A DNA stretch of 64,000 nt from Chitinophagaceae bacterium UBA1930 (GCA_002337145.1 DDFK01000002.1:964490-1028489); one strand, 5' to 3'; shown: positions 1 to 9,110, counted from the first letter of the stretch. Notes: generated by a model from the letters alone, not told the origin. Translations and numbers: made by a program.

Positions 1-33
1 CCTTTTCCCTTTTAACCTCTTAGCGAAAAGAAA

Positions 34-693
34 TTACTGCTGCTGAAACTTTGTGACCCCATCTTTCTTCATCAATATTTTAACGAGCTGAATAACGGCT
101 GTTATGGCAAAGATGCCACCAATAACCCAGTTAAGGTATTGCTGGCTGTTGGCAATCCTGTCAACCATCCACTTGCCACCAAAAATAAACACACAATTGC
201 CTACAAGCGTACCCAGGCCAATGCCCACGATATAAAAATTGTAATTGCTATTGTTGGGTTGCAATACTTTCTTTTCAAACAGTACCGTGCTCCACCCAAA
301 CCAGAAAGGTATCTGAACAGGATTAATGGTACTCATAAACATGCCTAATAAAAAGCGGTGCATATTATTATTCAGCAATACATTTTTTGCACTGCCACTG
401 CCTTTTAATGCAGCCATGAAACTACCAATGGCCAATGCCACAATAATGGCCAGTGTAAGCCATTCCATTATCCGCATAAGCCTTGCTTGCTTACGCACCC
501 AATCAATGGCCACCAGCGATAAACGCACGTACACCATCTCCACCAATAAAGAGCCAAATGAAAAATAGATTGCATGCACAATGCTCTCCTGTATGCCAAT
601 CTGCATAGCAGCTACGTTAAGCGTACCCAATGGCAACGAGCCCAGGAAACTTACCAGCATGCCCGTAAAAAAAACAGTCACTAATTTTTTCAT
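34..693 (-). CDS. LysE-family membrane exporter
   Basis: A 219-residue membrane protein with about six hydrophobic segments. The N-terminal GSLPLGTLNVAAM resembles the P-P-G-P-x-N signature of LysE/RhtB exporters, and a second half-motif STINPVQIPFW occurs near the middle, as in the two-repeat LysE fold. The family exports amino acids or other small metabolites; the substrate cannot be read from sequence. I chose the internal ATG at 693 (MKKLVTVFF), because the upstream in-frame ATG at 741 would put a polar stretch before the first helix and overlap the next gene. It lies downstream of the ATP-grasp gene on the same strand and may be cotranscribed with it. Confidence 0.8.
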   Translation of the reverse strand: MKKLVTVFFTGMLVSFLGSLPLGTLNVAAMQIGIQESIVHAIYFSFGSLLVEMVYVRLSLVAIDWVRKQARLMRIMEWLTLAIIVALAIGSFMAALKGSGSAKNVLLNNNMHRFLLGMFMSTINPVQIPFWFGWSTVLFEKKVLQPNNSNYNFYIVGIGLGTLVGNCVFIFGGKWMVDRIANSQQYLNWVIGGIFAITAVIQLVKILMKKDGVTKFQQQ

Positions 694-724
694 GTAAAAT
701 GAAAATAGGTATTGTCGGCGAATA

Positions 725-1771
725 TCAACACTGCTTGTCATACTCCTCCAACCGTTGATAAAAAGCCTTGGCTTTACGTAAATGCTTCAAGCCTTTTACA
801 AAGCCAATATAAGGCACGCCATCTTTGTTGTTCAGCTTGCCAATGCGGTACATATGCCCCCAATGTTTTGCAATAACGCCCAATGCACCAAAATAGCTCA
901 TGTTGCAATCATAAATATGGTTGGGCTCTGCACCAACGCCATTAAACTCCAATATCGAAATATTTTTTCCTTGCTTCAGCTCCTCAACTGATGTTGTTTT
1001 CACATCGTACCGGCCATAATAAAAATGCTTGGTATGATTGCTGATCCTGTCAAACACATGTACCAGTTTCTCATCAATTTCCCTGTACAGGTTCACAAAT
1101 TTTGCACCGCGGTTATGGTTGCCCGTAATGCTTAAATAATAGGTTTCGTTTGCGGCAATCACACAATCAAGCCTGCTGGCATGTCGGCAAACCAGTTCTT
1201 CTATCCTGAATTTTGCACGTGGGTGTGTTTCTATCAGTTGCATCAAAGTTTGCTTTCCATCGCCCACCACATGCAGGTATTCCTTTGCAATGAAACCCGT
1301 AACACTGCCTTTACTGGCATTGGGGTAACGTACATAAAAAACACTCAGCTCCAATGGCCACTCAATCATGGTTTGCAACACATAATCAACGGGTAGGTTC
1401 TCATGATATTTTTGTAGCTGCTGCTCATTGTCAATTTTTCTGAAGCAAAGCCCCTTTGTGCCAATGTCCGGCTTCACGGCTACGGGAAACTCCAATTCCG
1501 CATCTTCAATTTGCAACAGCACCTGTTCAAAACTTTGTTGCGGTTTTATGTAAATGGAATTGGGGTACACTTCTTTGTCCAACTGCAGGAACATTTCCTG
1601 TTTTGTCTCCCCTTCAAAACCAGAAAAGTCAAGCGAGGGGTTCACGGGCGAAAAGAACCAGAAATGCTTGGCCCTAATGGCATAGTAAGCCCATACAAAC
1701 ACCAGTGGCGTGTATATAAAATAAAAAGGCCATAGTTCCCAGTCGGTAAGTCTTTGCCAAGTCTTTTTCAA
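725..1771 (-). CDS. ATP-grasp domain protein with N-terminal membrane helix
   Basis: A 348-residue protein. Residues about 15-35 form one membrane helix. FPVAVKPDIGTKG near residue 95 looks like the nucleotide-binding lysine and Gly-rich loop of ATP-grasp ligases, and ILEFNGVGAEPNHIYD near residue 280 looks like the metal-binding Glu/Asn motif. ATP-grasp enzymes of the D-Ala-D-Ala ligase type join a carboxylate to an amine or thiol through an acyl phosphate. The substrate is unknown; the membrane helix suggests it works at the inner membrane. The LysE-type exporter gene follows 31 bp downstream on the same strand. Confidence 0.75.
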   Translation of the reverse strand: MKKTWQRLTDWELWPFYFIYTPLVFVWAYYAIRAKHFWFFSPVNPSLDFSGFEGETKQEMFLQLDKEVYPNSIYIKPQQSFEQVLLQIEDAELEFPVAVKPDIGTKGLCFRKIDNEQQLQKYHENLPVDYVLQTMIEWPLELSVFYVRYPNASKGSVTGFIAKEYLHVVGDGKQTLMQLIETHPRAKFRIEELVCRHASRLDCVIAANETYYLSITGNHNRGAKFVNLYREIDEKLVHVFDRISNHTKHFYYGRYDVKTTSVEELKQGKNISILEFNGVGAEPNHIYDCNMSYFGALGVIAKHWGHMYRIGKLNNKDGVPYIGFVKGLKHLRKAKAFYQRLEEYDKQC

Positions 1772-1963
1772 GCAATGCTGTTAAGTGGGCAAAAATAAGG
1801 TTACTGTGTATTGCAGCATCAATGTTTCGGTAAAAGCCATGTGCACGCTGGCAACACATCTGGTAAACTTTCATGTTAGTAATTATTGCCCGTGCAAATT
1901 CTTTCCCCAAGTTTTTCTTTCGTCCCACCTGCATGATGCTTACACTTACATTTGTTGCAGTTT

Positions 1964-2620
1964 ATGAGAAAGTTTGAAGACACATACCAACACAAAGGCC
2001 TACGCAAACAACTGGTTAACCTATTAAAAGAAAAAGGCATTACAGACGAGAAGGTGCTGGATGCCATCAATACCATACCCCGTCATTTTTTCCTGGATTC
2101 GGCATTTGATAAAATTGCTTATGAGGACAGGGCTTTTCCCATAGGGGAAGAGCAGACCATTTCGCAACCTTATACTGTTGCTTACCAGACACAATTATTG
2201 CAAATAAAAAAACTGGATAAGGTATTGGAAATAGGTACCGGCAGTGTGTACCAATCAACCATATTGGCCGAGCTGGGCACCTGGGTGTACACCATAGAAA
2301 GACAGAAAAAGCTGTATGAATCCAACAAGCATTTCTATTTCCGCAACAAGTACCCAAACATAAAATTCTTTTACGGCGATGGCTTTGAAGGATTGCCCAC
2401 TTATGCACCGTTTGATAAAATAATCATTACGGCTGCGGCTCCTTTTATTCCCCCAAAACTGGTAGCCCAATTAAAAGTGGGTGGCATGATGGTAATACCT
2501 TTGGATGAAGGGGATGCACAACGCATGCTAAGGCTTACCAAAAGGCCTGATGGAACTTTGCTGGAAGAATCTTTTGAGCAATTTTCTTTTGTACCAATGC
2601 TTACCGGAAAGAACGGTTAG
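1964..2620 (+). CDS. pcm: Protein-L-isoaspartate O-methyltransferase
   Basis: 218 residues from the ATG at 1964; an in-frame TTG lies four codons upstream. PCMT methylates isoaspartyl residues in damaged proteins using S-adenosylmethionine and so starts their repair. IPRHFF, GEEQTISQPYTVA, the SAM-binding motif LEIGTGSVYQ (residues 88-97) and GGMMVIPL are characteristic. Oddity: the motif normally reads GTGSGYQ, and here the second glycine is valine. It is divergent from the ATP-grasp gene and convergent with the esterase gene 14 bp downstream. Confidence 0.9.
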   Translation: MRKFEDTYQHKGLRKQLVNLLKEKGITDEKVLDAINTIPRHFFLDSAFDKIAYEDRAFPIGEEQTISQPYTVAYQTQLLQIKKLDKVLEIGTGSVYQSTILAELGTWVYTIERQKKLYESNKHFYFRNKYPNIKFFYGDGFEGLPTYAPFDKIIITAAAPFIPPKLVAQLKVGGMMVIPLDEGDAQRMLRLTKRPDGTLLEESFEQFSFVPMLTGKNG

Positions 2621-2634
2621 CAACAACTGGGCAA

Positions 2635-3486
2635 TCATTTCCTTTTGTTTCCAAACAACCAACTGGCCATGCGATTGCCCAATATCATTTCGGGTACAAT
2701 ATCGTTATGGGCTGTTTTGTTCAGTTCCCAAAAAAGAAGCTTGTTGCCATGTTGCAACTGCATTTCCTTGAAAAATAGAAGATCGCTTTCAATGGTGTTT
2801 TCTGTATCTGCATTGCCATGCACCATCCAGATGGGAATAGTGGACAATTGCTGTAGTTTGTCGAATTGTGGGATGCCTGCAATACTGATGCCTGCCGCAA
2901 ACAAACCAGGCCGCAGGGTTAACGCATTGATGGCTGTTGACGCACCCATGGAGTAGCCGATAACATAAATCCTTTTTTCATCAATGGGCAACACGTTTTT
3001 CAAGGAGTCCACCAATTGCAGAACGGTTTGTACGCATGGCTCGGGCCCTGATGTGAGCACCTGTCTGTTACTATCTAAAAAATAGTTAGACGACCTGGTA
3101 GCAAACTGCGGTACCACAACAAATGCAGCATATTGTTGGTGTATGGTTGGCAATGCCCAATATTTTGCCAGTAATCCCAACTGTTTCTTATTGTCGTTGC
3201 CAACTGCCCCGGAGCCATGGAATACAAGTACCAATGGGAATTTTTTTGCAGCATTGGTATGTGGTTGTAGCAAACGGTATTGTATGGGCGTGTTTGCATG
3301 GCCGGTAAATGTGAATGAATCGAAAAGGTCGACCTCGATATTTTTAATGGCCGCAACCCTTTGTTGTGTTGCTGTTGTATCGGTGGATTTCTTTTTGTTG
3401 AACATGCCGTGTTTGCCAACGCTACAGGAAACGGTAAACAGCATAATCGTTAGAGAAAGAAAAACAAGAGTGGCAATAGGTTTCAT
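2635..3486 (-). CDS. Secreted lipoprotein alpha/beta hydrolase (esterase/peptidase type)
   Basis: 283 residues beginning with a lipoprotein signal (hydrophobic stretch ending in TVSC, Cys21), so probably membrane-anchored outside the cytoplasm. LVLVFHGSGAVGN gives the oxyanion region; GYSMG has the nucleophile Ser179; the triad is completed by Asp227 (HGNADTEN) and His260 (KTAHND). This resembles the secreted esterase/PHB-depolymerase-like group of alpha/beta hydrolases. The substrate is unknown. The upstream dciA-like gene ends 5 bp before its start, so the two are probably cotranscribed. Confidence 0.8.
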   Translation of the reverse strand: MKPIATLVFLSLTIMLFTVSCSVGKHGMFNKKKSTDTTATQQRVAAIKNIEVDLFDSFTFTGHANTPIQYRLLQPHTNAAKKFPLVLVFHGSGAVGNDNKKQLGLLAKYWALPTIHQQYAAFVVVPQFATRSSNYFLDSNRQVLTSGPEPCVQTVLQLVDSLKNVLPIDEKRIYVIGYSMGASTAINALTLRPGLFAAGISIAGIPQFDKLQQLSTIPIWMVHGNADTENTIESDLLFFKEMQLQHGNKLLFWELNKTAHNDIVPEMILGNRMASWLFGNKRK

Positions 3487-3491
3487 GTGGG

Positions 3492-3773
3492 TTACTGTAT
3501 TACCACTTGTGTAATCACTCTTTCGCCAAAGGCTTCGTTTACCCGTTGAATGATTTGTGGTTTCTGGAAAGACAGTTCGTTTTTTAACGGGCCAACATTG
3601 GTGCGTATGAACAGTGTCTGGTTAATGATCTCAATTTTTTCGGTGTACTTGGCAATGGTCTTGCCCATCAATTGTTCCCACACTTCTTCAATCTGTACGG
3701 CACGTATGCCATTACGCAGGTTGCTTTTGTTGATAAAGCCTTTGAGTGCATCGCCTAAAGAATATTCGCCCAT
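3492..3773 (-). CDS. DUF721/DciA-like protein
   Basis: 93 residues from the ATG at 3773; an in-frame ATG at 3836 would overlap the terminator region upstream. The pattern of an N-terminal helix, then VEEVWEQLMGKTIAKYTEKI-like text, then LFIRTNVGPLKNELSFQK, matches the DUF721 family. That family includes DciA, which loads the replicative helicase DnaB in bacteria lacking DnaC. The sequence supports family membership; the helicase-loading role is inferred from family knowledge. Confidence 0.7.
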   Translation of the reverse strand: MGEYSLGDALKGFINKSNLRNGIRAVQIEEVWEQLMGKTIAKYTEKIEIINQTLFIRTNVGPLKNELSFQKPQIIQRVNEAFGERVITQVVIQ

Positions 3774-3810
3774 GGGGCAAATGTAATTAAAGCAACATGC
3801 CAATATCAAA

Positions 3811-3842
3811 AAAGGTGATGCTTTTATTTGCATCACCTTTTT
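3811..3842 (-). terminator. Terminator after the M13 peptidase gene
   Basis: A perfect 11-bp inverted repeat (aaaggtgatgc / gcatcaccttt) around an 8-nt loop lies 11 bp downstream of the peptidase stop. It is flanked by A and T runs on both sides, so it could work in either direction. Confidence 0.75.
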
Positions 3843-3852
3843 ATGATAGGGC

Positions 3853-5877
3853 TTACCAAATATGTGTCCTGTCTTCCGGCTTCTTGTACATTTTGTCGCC
3901 GTTTTTTATATCAAATGCTTTATACCAGGCATCTATGTTTACAATGGCACCATTAGCCCTGGCCTGGCCCGGACTATGCGGGTCGGTCAATATCAGTTGT
4001 GCTGCATTGTCTGGCAAAATATTGTTACGCCAAACCTGAGCCCAGCTTAAAAAGAAACGCTGTGTTGGCGTAAGGCCATCCATCAATTTGCCTTCCTTGA
4101 ATTGTTTGGTTTTGGTAAATGCTTCGTAAGCAATGTTTAGACCGCCCAGGTCCGCAAGGTTTTCGCCCAATGTCAGCTTGCCGTTTACATGGATGGTATC
4201 CAGCACAGTAAATGCATTGTACTGCTCCACTATTTCGTTTGCTTTCTGTTTGAATTTATCACCATCTTCTTTAGACCACCAGTCACGCAGGTTGCCTGTT
4301 GCATCAAACTGTCTTCCCTGATCGTCAAAGCCATGCGTCATTTCATGACCAATCACTGCACCGATGCCGCCATAATTCACTGCATCATCTGCACCAAAGT
4401 CAAAGAAGGGGAACTGCAAAATACCTGCAGGAAAAGTAAGGTCGTTGTTAGATGGGCTATATGATGCGTTGATGGTGGGTGGGGTCATGCCCATTTCTGT
4501 ACGGTCTACAGGTTTACCCATGCGAGTAACCATGTAGTTGTAGCTCCAAACGCTTACGCTGCGAACATTGGCAATAAAATCATTTCTGCTAATGGTAATG
4601 CCGTCATAGGTTTTCCATTTATCTGGGTAGGCAATTTTTTTGGCAAAGGCATTCAGTTTCTCCAATGCTTTGGGTTTGGTTTCATCGCTCATCCAGTCAA
4701 GCCTTTTAATGCGTTCGCCGAATGTTTGCTGCAGGTTGTTCACTAGTTCAAGCATGCGGGCCTTGGCTTCGGGTTTAAAATATTTTTCTACGTACAACTG
4801 CCCAATTAAATCACCGAGAGTCCTGTCAATTAAACCGCTCATGCGTTGCCAGCGGGGTGTCTGTTCTTTCTGCCCTGTTTGCACACGGGTCAATTCAAAA
4901 TCTGCCTTTACAAACGCATCGCTTAAATAAGGAGCGGCAGAGCGGATGATGCCCCAACGCAAATAACTTTTCCAGTCTGTTAACGGGTATTCAGTCAACA
5001 GGGCAGCCAGCCTTTTCAAAAAAGATGGATTTCCCACCAGCACCGAATCAACCCCTTGAATCTTCATCAATTGGAATTGTTGCTGCCAGTTGATGGAAGG
5101 CACTTCTTTTGCCAGATCGCTTACGGAAAATTTATTGTAGGTTTTGTAGGGGTCACGCATTTCCACACGGCTGTACTGGGCCTTTGCCAGTTCCGTTTCA
5201 ATTTTTAAAACGGATGCGGCACTTGCAGTGGCTGTGGCTGCATCTTCACCAGCCAGCATGAACATTTTTTGCAGGTGGCTTTTGTATGCATCGCGTATTT
5301 TGGTACTGCGGGCATCGTCTTTTAAATAATAGTCCTTGTCAGGTAAAGAAGTACCGCCTTGACCGATGGAGGGAATATATTTGGATACATTCTTTCTGTC
5401 TGGTCCAATAAATACCCCCAATATACCGCTGCCGATGCCTGTTGTTCTTGCAATGGCAGCTTCGTTTAGCAATGTCTGTATATCGGTAAACGTATTTATT
5501 TTGTCAAGATCGGGTTTTATGGGCAGGTAACCTTTTGCTTCAATGGCTGCACTGTCCATGCCACTTGCATAAAAATCGCCAATCATTTGTGTTTTACGGT
5601 CGCGGCCCGTGTTTTTGGCTGCATCGTCCAACAGGGTCTGCAGGCGTTTGCTGCTTTCTTCACGCAGCACGTCAAAACTGCCCCAGCGGGTTTTTGAACC
5701 GGGAATAGGATTATTCTTTAACCAAGTGCCGTTTGCGTACTGGTAAAAATTATCGCCCGGTTTTACCGATAGGTCCATATTGGACTTGTCAATGTATTTG
5801 ACATCTTTTTTGTCCTGTGCATTGGCAGATGCCAGCAAGCAGCAGGAAACAGTGGAGAGCAACAGTGCTTTTTTCAT
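3853..5877 (-). CDS. Secreted M13-family (neprilysin/PepO) zinc metallopeptidase
   Basis: 674 residues from the ATG at 5877, which begins a clear signal peptide (MKKALLLSTVSCCLLASANA). Zinc-ligand motif HEMTH lies near residues 511-515 and the third ligand in GENLAD near residue 572; FPAGILQFPFFD and the C-terminal NIDAWYKAFD are also typical of M13. The length matches the family (about 670-700). The enzyme probably degrades peptides in the periplasm. The usual C-terminal CxxW ending is here THIW, without the cysteine, as is common in bacterial members without the disulfide. The start at 5934 would precede the signal peptide with unrelated residues and was rejected. Confidence 0.92.
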   Translation of the reverse strand: MKKALLLSTVSCCLLASANAQDKKDVKYIDKSNMDLSVKPGDNFYQYANGTWLKNNPIPGSKTRWGSFDVLREESSKRLQTLLDDAAKNTGRDRKTQMIGDFYASGMDSAAIEAKGYLPIKPDLDKINTFTDIQTLLNEAAIARTTGIGSGILGVFIGPDRKNVSKYIPSIGQGGTSLPDKDYYLKDDARSTKIRDAYKSHLQKMFMLAGEDAATATASAASVLKIETELAKAQYSRVEMRDPYKTYNKFSVSDLAKEVPSINWQQQFQLMKIQGVDSVLVGNPSFLKRLAALLTEYPLTDWKSYLRWGIIRSAAPYLSDAFVKADFELTRVQTGQKEQTPRWQRMSGLIDRTLGDLIGQLYVEKYFKPEAKARMLELVNNLQQTFGERIKRLDWMSDETKPKALEKLNAFAKKIAYPDKWKTYDGITISRNDFIANVRSVSVWSYNYMVTRMGKPVDRTEMGMTPPTINASYSPSNNDLTFPAGILQFPFFDFGADDAVNYGGIGAVIGHEMTHGFDDQGRQFDATGNLRDWWSKEDGDKFKQKANEIVEQYNAFTVLDTIHVNGKLTLGENLADLGGLNIAYEAFTKTKQFKEGKLMDGLTPTQRFFLSWAQVWRNNILPDNAAQLILTDPHSPGQARANGAIVNIDAWYKAFDIKNGDKMYKKPEDRTHIW

Positions 5878-5896
5878 TTGGTAAGTAAGTTTGAAC

Positions 5897-5904
5897 CAAA
5901 TGTA
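5897..5904 (-). promoter_or_regulatory. Possible Bacteroidota -7 element for the M13 peptidase gene
   Basis: On the minus strand this reads TACATTTG, an exact match to the TAnnTTTG -7 consensus, 20 bp before the start codon. No TTTG at the usual 17-20 bp further upstream is present, so support is partial. Confidence 0.35.
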
Positions 5905-6069
5905 AGGATTCGGGCAATTGCCTAGGGGGCACAAATGATGGGTGGGGGATTGTATATTGCAGCCTGTTTTTGTAGGCAGGCCCCAAAAATTACTGGCAAA
6001 AACGCTTTGCCGTTAAACTGTTTGCCCTTATCTTCGCCGCCCAAATTTTCCCGTAAGGCCCAAACAAGT

Positions 6070-6117
6070 GTTTTACCTGTGTAAAACCGCCAGCAGGGTG
6101 TAATCTTTTATAGATTA
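6070..6117 (+). promoter_or_regulatory. Possible structured leader before rpmI-rplT
   Basis: Two perfect short hairpins lie just before rpmI: GTTTTAC-ctgt-GTAAAAC (6070-6087) and TAATCT-tttat-AGATTA (6101-6117), the second ending 4 bp before the start codon. rpmI-rplT operons are often controlled by L20 binding a leader RNA, but I do not recognise a specific known leader here. Confidence 0.25.
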
Positions 6118-6121
6118 TTTT

Positions 6122-6319
6122 ATGCCAAAAGTAAAAACAAATTCCAGTGCCAAAAAACGTTTCAAGGTAACTGGTACAGGTGAGATCACCTTTCAAAAGC
6201 CTTTTAAGCGTCACATCTTAACTAAGAAATCCAAAAAGCGTAAACGTGCCATGCGTAAAGACGGCGTTTTAGGATCTACCAACAAAGATTTTGTACAAAG
6301 ATTATTGGGCTTGAAATAA
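6122..6319 (+). CDS. rpmI: 50S ribosomal protein L35
   Basis: 65 residues, highly basic. PKVKTNSSAKKRFKVTGTG at the start and HILTKKSKKRKR in the middle are typical of L35. It is a component of the large ribosomal subunit. rplT follows after 51 bp, the usual pairing. infC, which normally precedes rpmI, is not found upstream in this window. Confidence 0.97.
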   Translation: MPKVKTNSSAKKRFKVTGTGEITFQKPFKRHILTKKSKKRKRAMRKDGVLGSTNKDFVQRLLGLK

Positions 6320-6370
6320 GCCGGTAACCATTTCAAAACTTTATTCATTACTATTTAAACTTATTAAGAT

Positions 6371-6715
6371 ATGCCACGTTCAAAAAATGCAGTTGCTTCT
6401 AGGGCACGCAGGAAAAGGATTTTAAAACAAGCCAAAGGCTTTTATGGTAAACGTAAAAACGTATATACGGTTGCCAAGAATATTGTAGAAAAAGGTCAGA
6501 CCTATGCTTATGTAGGCCGTAAGTTGAAGAAAAGGGAATACCGTCAATTATGGATTGCACGTATCAATGCAGGCGTAAGGGAAGAAGGTTTAACCTATAG
6601 CCAGTTCATCAACAAACTTGCTGTAAAAGGTATAGATCTGAACAGGAAGGTATTGGCTGATTTGGCCATGAACAACCCAGAAAGTTTCAAGGCGTTGGTT
6701 GCTTCTGTGAAGTAA
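6371..6715 (+). CDS. rplT: 50S ribosomal protein L20
   Basis: 114 residues, the usual length. MPRSKNAVASRARRKRILKQ and the GFYGKRKNVYTVAK segment are diagnostic of L20, which binds 23S rRNA early in assembly and often represses its own operon. It follows rpmI in an operon closed by a strong terminator. Confidence 0.97.
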   Translation: MPRSKNAVASRARRKRILKQAKGFYGKRKNVYTVAKNIVEKGQTYAYVGRKLKKREYRQLWIARINAGVREEGLTYSQFINKLAVKGIDLNRKVLADLAMNNPESFKALVASVK

Positions 6716-6738
6716 TTATCGGCCCGGATAAAATAACG

Positions 6739-6773
6739 AAAAGTCGGAGATGTTAAGTCTTCGACTTTTTTGT
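6739..6773 (+). terminator. Terminator of the rpmI-rplT operon
   Basis: Stem AAAGTCG..AGA / TCT..CGACTTT followed by a T run (6766-6771), about 25 bp after the rplT stop. Confidence 0.8.
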
Positions 6774-6846
6774 TTTGTGCATTCATCAAACTACTATTTT
6801 TGCTCTCCATAAAATTCCATTCAACGCTTTTAACCATTACGTAAGA

Positions 6847-8274
6847 ATGACAAACAGCTATACCTCGCTGGTGAATCAGACCTTTCACTTCCCTCAGGAA
6901 GGCTTTGAAGTAAATGACAACGATTACCTATCTTTTAATGGTGTTGACCTGAAGCCTTTAATAGAGAAGTATGGCACGCCAATGAAAGTGACTTACCTGC
7001 CCAAAATTGGTATGCAGATAAACAAGGCGAAGCAGATGTTTGCCAACGCCTTTAAAAAACATAAGTACGAGGGCACGTATAATTATTGTTACTGTACCAA
7101 GAGCAGCCATTTTTCTTTTGTGGTGGCCGAGGCATTGAAGCATAACATTAACCTGGAAACATCTTATGCTTATGATATTGACATTATCAATGAGCTGTAC
7201 AAGAAGAAGAAGATAACCAAAGACATGTTTATTGTGTGCAATGGTTACAAGCAAAGGGCCTACACATCCAGGATTGCAAAACTGATTAACAGTGGGTTCA
7301 AGAACGTGATTCCGGTACTGGATAATAAAGATGAACTGAAAGCTTACAAGCGTAGCGTGAAGGAACCTTTTAAAGTGGGCATACGTGTGGCTGCTGAAGA
7401 AGAACCCAACTTTCCTTTCTATACATCGAGGTTGGGTATTCGTGCAAAGGATATACTGGAATTTTATGTGGATGAGATTGAAGGCTATGAGGATAAGTTC
7501 CAGTTGAAGATGCTGCATATATTTTTGAACAAGGGTATTAAGGATGATATCTATTATTGGAGCGAACTGAACAAGATCATTAACCTGTATTGCCAGCTAA
7601 AGAAAATATGCCCCGAACTGGATTCCATTAACATTGGTGGTGGCTTTCCCATTAAGCACTCTTTGGGTTTTGAGTATGACTATCAATTCATGATCAATGA
7701 AATTGTAAGTAATATCAAGAAGGCCTGCAAGAAAGCAAAAGTGCCGATGCCACATATCTTCACTGAATTTGGTAGCTATACCGTTGGCGAAAGCATGGCA
7801 CATATTTACAGTGTAATAGGCGAGAAGCAGCAGAACGATAGGGAAACCTGGTACATGATCGATTCATCGTTCATTACAACTTTGCCCGATACCTGGGGCA
7901 TTGGCGAAAAGTTCCTGATGCTGCCCATCAACAAATGGGAAAACGAATACCACCGTGTGGTACTGGGGGGCATTACTTGCGACAGCCATGACTATTACGA
8001 TAGTGAGGAACATATCAATGAAGTGTTCCTGCCCAAAACAAAAAGCAACAAGCCCGAAGATGAGGACAATAAGGAGCCGTTGTATGTGGGCTTCTTTCAT
8101 ACGGGTGCCTATCAGGATCAGATTAGCGGTTATGGCGGTATCAAGCACTGCCTGATACCATCGCCCAAGCATATCATTATTGAGTACGATAAAAATGGCA
8201 AGCTGGAAGACTGGGTGTATGCCAAAGAACAAACAGCCGCCAGTATGCTGAAGATACTTGGGTATTTACGTTAA
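6847..8274 (+). CDS. speA: Arginine decarboxylase, fold-III PLP enzyme
   Basis: 475 residues from the ATG at 6847, which opens MTNSYTSLVNQTFHFP. It resembles the Bacteroidota biosynthetic arginine decarboxylases of the alanine-racemase-like fold. YCTKSSHFSF carries the probable PLP lysine (Lys85), SINIGGGFPI the Gly-rich phosphate loop, and TEFGSYTVGES the EPGR-like cofactor loop. GGITCDSHDYY contains the active-site CxSxD pattern. It would make agmatine for polyamine synthesis. Diaminopimelate decarboxylase relatives are the main alternative. The upstream in-frame ATG at 6775 lies inside the rplT terminator region. Confidence 0.8.
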   Translation: MTNSYTSLVNQTFHFPQEGFEVNDNDYLSFNGVDLKPLIEKYGTPMKVTYLPKIGMQINKAKQMFANAFKKHKYEGTYNYCYCTKSSHFSFVVAEALKHNINLETSYAYDIDIINELYKKKKITKDMFIVCNGYKQRAYTSRIAKLINSGFKNVIPVLDNKDELKAYKRSVKEPFKVGIRVAAEEEPNFPFYTSRLGIRAKDILEFYVDEIEGYEDKFQLKMLHIFLNKGIKDDIYYWSELNKIINLYCQLKKICPELDSINIGGGFPIKHSLGFEYDYQFMINEIVSNIKKACKKAKVPMPHIFTEFGSYTVGESMAHIYSVIGEKQQNDRETWYMIDSSFITTLPDTWGIGEKFLMLPINKWENEYHRVVLGGITCDSHDYYDSEEHINEVFLPKTKSNKPEDEDNKEPLYVGFFHTGAYQDQISGYGGIKHCLIPSPKHIIIEYDKNGKLEDWVYAKEQTAASMLKILGYLR

Positions 8275-8301
8275 AATATTTTTCACTATTATAATTTACA
8301 A

Positions 8302-9045
8302 ATGAAGAAAGTTGCATTGATTATTTTGCTTGCACCTGCATTTGCAATGGCACAACAAAAGCCCGTTGCAAAACCGAAACCAGCAACCAAGCCAGCACCT
8401 GTAAGGAAGACGATTGCCCAAACCGCTTTTTTGAAAACCAAACTGGATACCTTGAGCTATTCGTTGGGCGTGAACATTGCGGGCAACCTGAAAGGGATTG
8501 AACTGGATACCTTGAGCTATGGCGTTTTTGTGGAAGCCATTAAGGATGTGCTGAAAGACAAACCAAAGAAACTGGAAGAAGCACAAATTGCCGCATCGTT
8601 GAATGCAAAGCTTGCCGAACTGAATGGAAAGGCGGCCAAAAAAGAAAAGACAGAAGGAGAAGCTTTCTGTTCGCAAAACAAGAAACGCCCGGGTGTAGTG
8701 GTTACCCCTTCGGGTCTGCAATACGAGATTATTACACCCGGCAACGGGCCAAAGCCAACTGCAGTTGATACCGTTGTTTGCCATTATAAAGGTTCTTTGC
8801 TGAACGGGAAAGAATTTGACAATAGCTACAATCGTGGCGAGCCTATCAGCTTTCCGGTAAGTGGTGTAATCAGGGGCTGGACAGAAGCCGTTCAGTTGAT
8901 GCCAAAGGGCAGCAAATGGAAATTGGTTATCCCTTCGGACCTGGCTTATGGCGATAGGGGTGCCGGACAGGACATTCCCCCGGGTGCCACTTTGATTTTT
9001 GAAGTAGAGTTGGTAGATATTAAACCTGCTGCTGCAAAGCAATAA
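8302..9045 (+). CDS. Secreted FKBP-type peptidyl-prolyl cis-trans isomerase
   Basis: 247 residues with a signal peptide (MKKVALIILLAPAFAMAQ), a Pro/Lys-rich linker, an FKBP N-terminal dimerisation-like domain and a C-terminal FKBP domain. Diagnostic text includes VDTVVCHYKGSLLNGKEFD, FPVSGVIRGWTEAVQLMPKG and IPSDLAYGDRGAG. It probably assists periplasmic protein folding, like FkpA/Mip. A 20-nt sequence in the N-terminal domain (8441-8460) is repeated exactly at 8501-8520 in frame. Confidence 0.9.
   Translation: MKKVALIILLAPAFAMAQQKPVAKPKPATKPAPVRKTIAQTAFLKTKLDTLSYSLGVNIAGNLKGIELDTLSYGVFVEAIKDVLKDKPKKLEEAQIAASLNAKLAELNGKAAKKEKTEGEAFCSQNKKRPGVVVTPSGLQYEIITPGNGPKPTAVDTVVCHYKGSLLNGKEFDNSYNRGEPISFPVSGVIRGWTEAVQLMPKGSKWKLVIPSDLAYGDRGAGQDIPPGATLIFEVELVDIKPAAAKQ
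8441..8520 (+). repeat. Exact 20-nt in-frame direct repeat within the FKBP gene
   Basis: aactggataccttgagctat occurs at 8441-8460 and again at 8501-8520, 60 nt apart and in the same frame, so LDTLSY appears twice 20 residues apart. It suggests a small internal duplication or gene conversion. Confidence 0.8.
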
Positions 9046-9079
9046 CTTACTAAAGCAGTTTAAATAATGAGATGGTGAA

Positions 9080-9110
9080 TTGGCAGTTGAAAGACTGCCA
9101 ATTTTTTTTA
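9080..9110 (+). terminator. Terminator after the FKBP gene
   Basis: TTGGCAGT / ACTGCCAA stem (9080-9087, 9094-9101) with a 6-nt loop, followed by eight T. A textbook intrinsic terminator. Confidence 0.88.
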
